Of a stretch of DNA of 64,000 bases, positions 56,240 to 64,000 are shown in pieces (position 1 is the stretch's first letter; each line of letters starts with the position of its first letter). Below the pieces are notes generated by a model. It made no database searches, was not told the DNA's origin, and saw only the letters and a program-made list of their open reading frames with translations. Location of the stretch: positions 68,758,887 through 68,822,886 of the forward strand of contig OX235262.1 of NCBI GenBank assembly GCA_944472135.2, given 5' to 3'. The position numbers and the translations under genes are program-made. Origin of the DNA: Trichobilharzia regenti (Eukaryota; Platyhelminthes; Trematoda; Strigeidida; Schistosomatidae).

Positions 56240-57510
56240 ATTTGCTTGTTATTATTTTTCATTAAATATATTTAACATCCTTCTTACCAGACCTTTCTTA
56301 TTCTATCTGAGTGTAGCTATATTTGTCATGATGACTAGACGCAGACATGACTTATCAATGAGACCTGACAAAGTAATTGGTGGCATATATTAGTGTGAGT
56401 TAAATCTAACTACGAGTCCTAAAGCTGAACGAATTCAATAATTTGTCTCGTGTAGACTTCAATTTACGCTACATGCTAACAGCCTTAGTCATATGGATTT
56501 GACATCACGCTTTAAGTGAAATACTAGTAATGCAATACTCTCAAATACACCTAACCGTATACGAACTGGAACTCGAACGCAATGCCTAAGTTCTGCCTAT
56601 TGTTGTAATTTGTCCCTAAAGACTTGCATATGACTATGAGACGTATCCACGTAACTTCACTAAAATACTTATAATTTAACACGTATAACGACCGACATCG
56701 TTCCTGCGAAATTACACTTACGTATAGTTAGTAGTTAAAGTCCTAGGGAGCACCGGTCTAGCATGCCGTGCTCACAAAGTGAACACGTGAATTGAAAGAC
56801 AACAAGACTTACATTGAAAGTATGTTTTAATTATGACACAAAGTTGGTTTATTTACATATTAAGAATACGATTGATTCCTGCGATTACTTCGTCTGCATA
56901 AGTATTGGCAAAAACATCTTCAAATTTGTCAGTGATCCTCGTAATGCCCGCATTGATAGTACTCTGTTTGGTTTTCAATATGTCACGTTGATTTCGAGGG
57001 ACAACTGTTGACGTGCTTTGAGATGCGAACAAGTTGGGTGACCACGTCCATTGTTTACAGTTCTGCACACATGGCTGACTACAAAAGGTGGAACAAAAAC
57101 ATTAAGATAATTATGAACAGAATATTACAGGTTTAATGATGGTAGTGCTTGTGTTCTGTTTCCAGTTAAGGCATTGTACACACGCATACGGTTATGAAAA
57201 CAACAAATTTCAGTATATAAGATTTTCAGTTAATTAAGGTTAGGTCGGCATGCATTAAAATGGAGTCGTAAAAACGCAAATATATCTGTAAAATGGGGCT
57301 TTCTGAAATGGATCAACAGCAAGTGTCGCCAGGGGGTATTGACAAGTCTGAAACGTCGTACACGTGCATGTACAAGCACGTTGTAGATATTGACTGACAC
57401 TAGCATCCGGTCAGCTTATAACTCTGAAATAGAAATTAAATCTGGAAAATGAGATTATTAAAGGCATCAATCTGATCTCCTTCTACACTGCACTAAGCGG
57501 TATAAGTAGT
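56240..57510. other. Gene-free stretch, possible MULE 3' side
   Basis: The minus frame 56853-57068 may be a remnant of the C-terminal end of the transposase that follows, but no SWIM zinc motif is visible. Nothing else is recognised. Confidence 0.35.
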
Positions 57511-57513
57511 TCT

Positions 57514-58700
57514 TCACAATGGAATTACGTGTCTACAATAAAAGTTTTGATTATGTTTTAAAAAACTTACTTTACGACAAAATGCTAGACAAACATGGAA
57601 AGAACACAAAACAATGTGCGTTAACTTGACTGCTGCTATTTCAGCTTGCGCACAGTCCATAATGAAACTCTCCCTTCTAGAAATATCTTCCATTATTTGA
57701 CGAAATGAGTCCAATATCCTAAATACATCACGTTTGAATTCCCTTCTAGTCCAAGCAAATAAAACTGGTCGTCCACGACCAAAATTATCCGTCACAAGTA
57801 ATGGGAACAAAAAATACCTGCACATTGATCGATGAATTGGTAAACCTACTTCCCTTTATTTGTATTATATGTGGAATCGATACCAACAACCTCCGGGAAC
57901 TGTTTATACAATTCCATTTGCTCATAAGTTGCAAAACAAACTCTTGTTAGTGAAATCCTGATCGGTTCATCGGAATAATACTCCATTAACTTCTCACGGG
58001 ATTTTAGGAATTCAAAAATGTCACTATGACTCGAAATACCTTAAGTAATTAACAAGTACGTCAACGTTACCTTTAGTAACTGCGGCTTTCATATTTTTAA
58101 CGTCGATACGGGTTATATCCTTGTAGTACTTATCCTTAACATGCATTATTATTTCACCGGTTGAGTGGGATTGCTGAAGAACTGGTTCCAAGTTTTCCTT
58201 CTCTTCCACTGTTAGTCGTCTAAACCATGGGTCATTCCGCATGCGCACCCTGCTGCATGGATGGTTATGCAAGGTCTTGTGGGAAGCAATTATGTATTCA
58301 CTGCAACGCAAAACCACGTGAAATGAAGACGGACAATTGCAACACTTAGACCTTAAATATTCATCAAATCAGAGTACATTTCTTCTTACGACTTGCTTTT
58401 CAGTATAAACCCAGGTCTTGTACGATTCACTCCAAAAGTGCATTTAAAACCAACGTAAGCGTACTTAAATCCGTCATCCGGTATTGTTTTGCTGTAAGAA
58501 TGAACATAGTGAGTGCAGGACAACTACATTGTTAGCATTAAATGACTTCCTCACTTTTTTAGATTCTGCTAATGACTTCTCAAATTCATCCCAGCTGAAG
58601 AAACGCCTTCCAAGTATAATTTCACCGAAAATTCCACTTAAGTCTGCGCCCCCTTCACTCGAATTGACTACCTGCAACGAACTGAAATACATTTATCAAT
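57514..58700 (-). pseudogene. Mutator-like (MULE) transposase, Curupira-like
   Basis: Minus strand. First piece 58474-58692: LGRRFFSWDEFEKSLAESKK, an N-terminal FAR1/MULE-type start. Second piece 58024-58317: CSEYIIASHKTLHNHPCS and RRLTVEEKENLEPVL. Third piece (57855-58020): IRISLTRVCFATYEQMEL and VVGIDSTYNTNKGK, the first catalytic Asp of the MULE domain. Fourth piece 57600-57815: FLFPLLVTDNFGRGRPVLFA, FIMDCAQAEIAAV (second Asp) and LCSFHVCLAFCRKV. This is the order of MULE DDE transposases. Between the third and fourth pieces lie 32 nt bounded by AAG/GTAGGT and GTGCAG. Other gaps are likely introns or deletions. Schistosome MULEs named Curupira are the closest known relatives; that assignment is by family knowledge. 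Confidence 0.8.
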
Positions 58701-58709
58701 TGGTATCCA

Positions 58710-59260
58710 TCTGTGTCACAACCATTCTAAGATAATTCGTAAAAAACAAAATTGAAATACAGGAATGATCAATAACCATCAAGAAAATACCGCACGTATA
58801 ACCTAAATTACAGAAAAGAACAAGAACCCACCGGTTCGTTGACATCGCAAGCAACCGATAGGCCAAACAACGGAGTGTATGACAAACCAAGCCTAGTACA
58901 TGCACAAATAAAGAAAAACAGAGGGTTAGAACAGTCAAATTTACGTTTATACTCATCACATATGCTGGCAAACGACGCAAACACAAACACACCAAAACAG
59001 CACCCGACAGCACCTACCCAGGACAATTCGAAATCCAATCGACCGCCACTGTTCTAGCCAATGAAAGACGAGAAAACCTGAAGCGCGGAAGATATGACAG
59101 GTCATAGCGTATATCCCCATCCTTTGCGTTGTAAATTCGCTTCGGATCTCGTTTTGAATACTGTTTGGAGAACGGACTGTTCGAGAACCTATGTCTTTCG
59201 TTAATAATTTACAGATTCCCTAGGTACTTTCTATAAGAAAATACAATCGACGGAGATTGA
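58710..59260. other. Gene-free stretch
   Basis: No coding region recognised. It separates the MULE and Merlin remnants, which are on opposite strands. Confidence 0.4.
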
Positions 59261-59265
59261 GTCTG

Positions 59266-59671
59266 AATCAGCAATAGGTATTGGGAATATATGACACCAG
59301 CGTCCAGAAAGGATATATTGAGGCGATCCCCAATCGCAGAGCAGATGTATTATTGTCTATTATCCAGCGCTTAGTGCTGCCTGGGACGACTATTTATACA
59401 GATGAGTGGAGTAGTTACAGTTAGTTATCGAATCTGGGCTATATTCATCAAGTGGTCAACCATACAAATGGTTTTCTCAATCCTTTTGATGGAACTCACA
59501 CTAATTTCATTGAAAGTTTCTGGATCTTCTAAAAAACGTATCAGATCTGTGAATGGATCAAGAAATGCAATAATATACAGTTATCTCGATGAGTTTATCT
59601 ACAGGACTTCATTTAACATGAGAACCAAGGCAAAGTTCAACGACATCGTCCCAAGGGATGCGAACGCATGA
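59266..59671 (+). pseudogene. Merlin transposase, C-terminal half
   Basis: One frame reads VLGIYDTSVQKGYIEAIPNR, RADVLLSIIQRLVLPGTTIY, TDEWSSYS (second catalytic Asp), LGYIHQVVNHTNGFLNPFDG and THTNFIESFW (catalytic Glu). After a frame change near 59525 it continues SSKKRIRSVNGSRNAII and YSYLDEFIYRTSFNMRTKAK. This is a complete set of Merlin C-terminal motifs. Stops replace a Trp codon before VLGIYD and a codon after WSSYS. The first catalytic Asp is upstream of the preserved part. It complements the copy at 51950-52430, which keeps the N-terminal half. Confidence 0.85.
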
Positions 59672-59845
59672 GTGACCTTCAGCCAACAAATCATAAAAAT
59701 GAGGAATTTTTGCACAAAAAATGACGTATATTCACAAGGAAATGCATGAAAACATATTTAACAGACTACATTCTCTGACATGGCCCTCGCCGACGTACAC
59801 CTGATATCTATGGTCGGCCTGCGAAATTTGGGCTACCGATATCCA

Positions 59846-59935
59846 TGCTGAAAATTCCATACTTGTACCAAAATTACAGTGTGGAATCAAGCTGTAATCA
59901 AAATTAAAATTAATTAAATACGTCCCAGTTATGAT
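59846..59935 (+). repeat. L2-like LINE 3' tail
   Basis: TGCTGAAAATTCCATACTTG, ACAGTGTGGAATCAAGCTGT and an A-rich tail (AATCAAAATTAAAATTAATT). Same end as 48600-48720 (inverted) and as the 3' UTR of the L2-like LINE near 37978-38020. Confidence 0.6.
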
Positions 59936-60161
59936 GAAGAGTATCAGTTGCTAAGTTGGAATAGTTTCTGTAGATTTATTCACCGAAGTGATTGAAGATG
60001 TGCTGTTTTGTGAACCGTTTATCTCTCTTCTCTTGCTGTGTAGTTATCTCCAAAGCCCTCGTTTAAATTACTATGGTTTCAATAAGGGCATCGATGGCTA
60101 CATACAAAGAAAATGAGGATAGTAAAACAAATTGAAATAAACGACATTAACAATTAATCTA

Positions 60162-60342
60162 TCCCTAATCGCAACCCTAACCTTAATCCGGACCCTAACC
60201 CTAAACTTAACACTAGCCCTTACCTTAATCCTAACTCTAATGGCAATCATTATCCTGCCGTAAACCTAACCTTAATCCCAATTATGACCGTAACTCCAAC
60301 GCTAACCCCAATGCTCATCTTAACCCTAATACTAACCCTAAC
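60162..60342 (+). repeat. Degenerate interstitial telomere-like tract
   Basis: About 180 bp made of hexamers close to CCCTAA: AACCCTAACC, GGACCCTAACCCTAAACTTA, TTAATCCTAACTC, AACCTTAATCCC, CTAACCCCAATGC, AACCCTAATACTAACCCTAA. Most units carry one substitution. TTAGGG is the telomere repeat of flatworms and most animals, so this is an internal telomere-like sequence. Confidence 0.8.
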
Positions 60343-60371
60343 AAGATGTTAACACATTGTCCAAACATTAA

Positions 60372-60752
60372 TTAAAAGCGTGATCTGGGTGAAACTTGCT
60401 CCTTATTTGATGAATAGGGTTGATATTTCAGCTGTGATAATGAGATACCGTTAGCCAACGACTGGCATGCGTTCAAGGTCATTGGAGCGTCCACACTCCT
60501 GGGAGGCTGTTGTTGAACTTCGCCAGAATCAAAACTCCTATGAGAAATTGGTAGGTTTCTTGCGAGATATACGAGAACGTTTTCCTTTGTAACTGTTTTA
60601 ACATTGCATTCTTTATATATTAACGACTTATTACAATTATGCGCCAATTTTTTCAAGCCTGCTGATTGGTCGAAGTTGTCCGTGTCAAGGTCATTTGTCC
60701 GTTCGCTAGGTAGTGTCGGTTTGGGCTGCCATTCTTTAGATTTGCCCTTCAC
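60372..60752 (-). other. Open frame over an old repeat
   Basis: A 126-codon minus frame without a known domain. Part of it (60455-60530) is a copy of the 52870-52950 repeat on the same strand, so the frame is probably incidental. An ATGGTAAGTC follows at about 60754. Confidence 0.35.
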
Positions 60753-61140
60753 AGCATGGTAAGTCCTTTACGTATTTTATGTGCAATAGATCAGTTTAGT
60801 TTGTCACACTGGGCTCTAAAAGGGAAGTAGTATCTGACTGGCTGCTTCAAGGTCCTCTGAAGTTGGTGTCTATTCCTTACTGTTGCCGGTAAAAGAGACA
60901 TGTCGTCGGTCGAGAGTCTACAGAGGAAATAAATAGCTGAAGTTGGATTTGTTTGTTAATCTTAGCAAGGTGAAAATTCCCGTTTGCACAATTATTGCTG
61001 CTGAATTTCCTGTATATTTCGCTCCTTCCAGCAGCATGCAAAAAAATATGCATGTTAACATGCAACAACCCAGTCGGTTAATTCACATGGGAAAAGTGGG
61101 CAAACCGTGGGATAAGAGGGTAATTTTGATCGGCAAACAC

Positions 61141-61180
61141 GTGGGTAAAAGATGGTGTAAATGCAACCGATTTTACCCAC
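61141..61180 (+). other. Perfect 10-bp inverted repeat
   Basis: GTGGGTAAAA (61141-61150) and TTTTACCCAC (61171-61180) are exact complements with a 20-nt spacer. AAGTGGGCAAACC and GTGGGATAAG just upstream are variants of the same text. Confidence 0.6.
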
Positions 61181-61380
61181 TTTGGTTTAAACCAACCTAC
61201 TAAGCTTCTTAACCATAGTGGTTGACGATTTATACAGTGATGCAGTCCATGCTGTAGAGTGTGGTGACAAATCTTGTGATAAGATAAGTGGAAGCATTCT
61301 GAAGACAAATCTTAAGGCTCCAGCCTCGAAGGTTGTAATGACCACTAACATTTCCATTGCTGCTAGTGAGAAGATAATGC

Positions 61381-61923
61381 GAATGTTTAAGCCGCATCTT
61401 CCAAGTTAACTAACTAGTATGAAACACCTGGAAACCAGTCATTCCTGTCCACTTACTGTCATTGTTAGTGGAGTGCATTACCGTATTGGTTTGCAAAGTA
61501 TGTAGCTCCTACACTGCGTTGTATAAAATGTATTATCCGTACCCTGCACTTGCCTAATTCGGTTTGAGTGAAATACAGAATATCAGATGAATATAACTTT
61601 CAAGGCGACTTTCATTACGCTTGTTACTGTAGGAAAAATTAGTGTAGTAGTTCTCAATCAGGTTCTAGAGTGAGCATTTGGGAAACATGAGTGAAACGCT
61701 AGTACACCAAGTTGCATTCCCCAACTATTCTGTATTTGGTCCAACAGAATAACGCAAGTGCAATGTACGGATAATAGATCTTATACAACACCGTGTAGGC
61801 GTTACCATACTTTGCAAACCAATATGGTAATACACTCCACTACGAATGACAGGGACAGGAATGACTGGTTTCCAGATGTTTCATAATAGTTGGTAAACTT
61901 GGCAGATACAGTCTAAACACTCA
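61381..61923. mobile_element. MITE-like inverted-repeat element
   Basis: Two imperfect inverted arms of about 200 bp (61381-61582 and 61725-61923) enclose 140 bp. Shared text: CTTCCAAGTTAAC against CTGCCAAGTTTAC, TATGAAACACCTGGAAACCA against TATGAAACATCTGGAAACCA, TTGGTTTGCAAAGTATG in both, and GAAATACAGAATA against CAAATACAGAATA. No coding capacity. A target-site duplication is not visible. Confidence 0.75.
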
Positions 61924-61929
61924 TGTTAG

Positions 61930-62615
61930 CTTATAAGTATCCCCACCGTAGAGATTACGAATTCCCGACAATAATTTGGGCACCAAGTCAGATTGAATCA
62001 CTATAAAATATCTAAAACAATCCAAGCATATTTAGGAAGAATTTCAAACGAAATTTCGCTGAATGTTTCTCTGTGTCAGCCACAGAGTCTTTGGTAGATT
62101 TATTCGGATTTTACTAACCATCAAAATATATAGTGAAAAATAATTAAAAAAAATGAAGTGAATTCCTTTAAAGGTCACTTACCGGTAGACATTTGTACCA
62201 ATAGGAAAATGTAAACAGTCACCACATATTTGTAATGACTAATGTCAAATTGTCATATGTGCATATTTGTCTGTATAAGTGTGCATGCATGTTGTTTGTT
62301 ATACGGAAAACATCTCGAAACATGATAATACTTCTCAAGTGTTGGTTTGGAGAACTGATCCCGAGCTGACATCAGTTAGAGAACTATTGGAAAACCTTGA
62401 AGTACCTGGAGCACTGATAATATTTTTACAGAGGCCACAACATAGGATTGAATATTCTTGTATTCTGTCTTATCTGTTTTGCTACATGAGTGTCTGTCAC
62501 ATTGGTGATAAGCCTATTCCTTCTCTTCCATTTGTTGCATTTGATGTGTCTAAATTACGCAAAGCTTCAGAGGTTGGCCTTTCTCTATGCGAATGACAGT
62601 CTTTTCCTAGAATTT
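61930..62615. other. Gene-free stretch
   Basis: The open frame at 62279-62596 (105 codons, plus) has no recognised domain. I do not call a gene. Confidence 0.35.
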
Positions 62616-62619
62616 CTAC

Positions 62620-63290
62620 ATTGTCGAGATCTGTCTGTTTTCGATATAGAACTTTGCACTTACGTGCGGTAATTCAAGTTGCCACACTCCATGTAGCACA
62701 CAAAGCAAGAGAAGAAGATAGAAGAAATGCATAATAGAGACATTAAACAGAGGTGTGAGACAAAGGAAAAATAGTAACGAACAACAAAACAGTTTCATCG
62801 GAAATCATAAGTCACAAGGAGTGGATGCATCTGCACCAACCATTGAGAACGATTTTGAGCCACGTCACCGATTGCTTCCAACCATTGGTTTTTGCCGTCC
62901 CGAGGACCCCAACCAGGGAGTCTACACCTTCCTACGTGACTGGCTTAAACTAACTGTTGTAGATTCCATCGACTGGTGCCATTTTTTTGTTTGACCTCCG
63001 CTAGCTTTTTTCCAGCCTGACCCTATATCCGCTAACATTGCATGTCGAGGAAGGAGATGACTAGGCATACGTAACACATGTCCTAACCATCTCAGTCTTT
63101 GTAAATTCACAACCTCGTCTATTGATTTTCCCTCCTTACCTAGCACTCAACCGAGGCCTAACCTCAATATTGCTCACCTTATTATACCACTTCACACGGG
63201 AGATAGAACGCAGGTACCTATGATCAAAGACAGCTAGCCAATCTTTTCATGTCTCAGTGGCCAGGTTTCACAGCCATGGGGGCCACTGAG
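62620..63290 (-). pseudogene. RTE-clade LINE 3' end (copy)
   Basis: The minus frame 62922-63146 reads LQRLRWLGHVLRMPSHLLPR, HAMLADIGSGWKKASGGQTK and KWHQSMES, matching the end of the 41880-44760 RTE. The 3' UTR block (AACGATTTTGAGCCACGTC near 62848-62866 and ATATAGAACTTTGCAC near 62643) is also shared. It is truncated at about 63290. Confidence 0.85.
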
Positions 63291-63339
63291 AGGGGTGATA
63301 ACAGTTAGTACTCAGCTTAAACAATGCTTATACTTATGA

Positions 63340-64000
63340 GGAAATAAACAAAAATTTAAGAGGATTATAAGTATAAGAAGTACAATAACAATAAGGGTTG
63401 ATGTTGTAAGGGTGGAGAAAATGGTTTATTTAATAGTGCAAAGAAGGTTAGTCCGTTCATGTCTGACACTATTTTCATCACATAAAATACGTGCCAAATA
63501 TAGTATAGTGGAATTTTTATACTTAGCCGTACGTGCATAAAGTCTTTTGAAATGACTTCTTGTTTTACCTGAGGAGACACAAGGTGAAAGCTGAGGGTAA
63601 AGTGGATGCTCACAGTCTGAAAAATTCCTTTAGCAAATTTTTGCCTATCAATGAGGATGTCAATGATATGGCCCAGTGGGATACCACTCGCCCTACTGAC
63701 AGTCTTCAGAGTTCTACAAAGTATGGCATAGTTTTTTTAAGCAATCCGGGAAAGAATAACGGTGGACAATAAAGAAGAATAGGTGAGATGCACGAGTTGA
63801 CAGACTGTAAGAGAAAAGGGTTGAGTTGTGCTTGAGTGCCTTAACTTCTTAATGTTAATAGTCTGAAGAAATATTCTTTTAGAAACCGCTAAGACATGGG
63901 AAGACCAGGATAGGTCAGAAAAAAGAATTAATCCAAGATACTTAACGTCTGACTTGATTTTCATATCACTATCATCAATTTCGCAGCGGCCATAGGAATT
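63340..64000 (-). pseudogene. L2-like LINE, 3' part, running off the window
   Basis: The minus frame 63737-63964 reads DVKYLGLILFSDLSWSSHVL and KKLRHSSTTQP, which aligns with NAKYLGLVISSDLTWSSHIQ and KKLRLTGVPQP in the L2-like LINE at 34400-38050. The upstream part of the RT is outside the window to the right. The coding end and 3' UTR are between about 63340 and 63740. Confidence 0.7.

Noticed and set aside
60372..60752. 126-codon frame as a gene
   Set aside because: Part of it is a dispersed repeat also present at 52870-52950, and no domain is seen.
62279..62596. 105-codon plus frame as a gene
   Set aside because: Next to an RTE 3' end, no domain and low-complexity context; no support beyond being open.

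Overview
The window looks like a repeat-dense piece of a flatworm genome, most probably a schistosome (blood fluke) or a close relative. This is inferred from the combination seen: AT-rich DNA with long introns, tRNA-headed SINEs that carry decayed hammerhead-ribozyme cores of the Schistosoma Sm-alpha kind, RTE and CR1/L2-type LINEs, Gypsy and BEL-like LTR elements, Merlin transposases, and a MULE transposase resembling the Curupira elements described in schistosomes. No bacterial-type gene organisation, CRISPR array, rRNA or intact tRNA is visible.

0-16.2 kb: the only host gene I can support. Four minus-strand exons (14532-16148, 13123-13515, 11417-11596, 4080-4248) have matching splice phases. 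They encode a long Ser/Pro-rich N-terminal region with two SH3-ligand motifs, a His-rich segment, a Ser-rich linker and the first half of an SH2 domain of the SOCS6/SOCS7 type. The second half of the SH2 domain and the SOCS box were not found and are probably beyond the left edge. The introns hold SINEs, RTE 3' ends, microsatellites and two candidate plus-strand exons.

16.2-29 kb: a decayed Gypsy element (protease, RT and RNase H remnants, plus strand). Inside it is a 1.7 kb insertion built from LTR pieces and retroposon tails. A 1.85 kb block (18832-20687) is present again in inverted orientation at 27055-28907, nearly identical, with a partial third copy at 23438-24285. Between the arms lie a 1-kb direct repeat and a 5'-truncated CR1-like LINE.

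29-45 kb: a nest of LINEs. A nearly full-length CR1-like element (minus, about 29.7-38.6 kb) is interrupted by an L2/Rex-like element (plus, about 34.4-38.05 kb) that ends in a (TATGT)n tail. Beside it are a second CR1 3' end, RT and RTE fragments on the plus strand, a Merlin-like remnant, and an RTE element on the minus strand (41.9-44.8 kb).

45.6-51 kb: two related LTRs enclose a gag-like region, an unfamiliar membrane-segment ORF and three copies of a 193-bp repeat with a covarying hairpin, but no polymerase. This looks like a non-autonomous LTR element. A 1.4-kb palindrome starts at the base after the 3' LTR.

51-64 kb: mostly non-coding, with two clear Merlin transposase remnants, a MULE transposase remnant, a degenerate interstitial telomere-like (CCCTAA) tract, a 0.54-kb inverted-repeat element, an RTE 3' end and the start of another L2-like copy.

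The strongest candidates for something undescribed are (i) a 3'-tail module shared by several retroposon families, in which stem sequences differ but stay complementary, (ii) the covarying tandem hairpins at 48.0-48.5 kb inside a polymerase-less LTR element, and (iii) the inverted/direct duplication complex at 18.8-28.9 kb.
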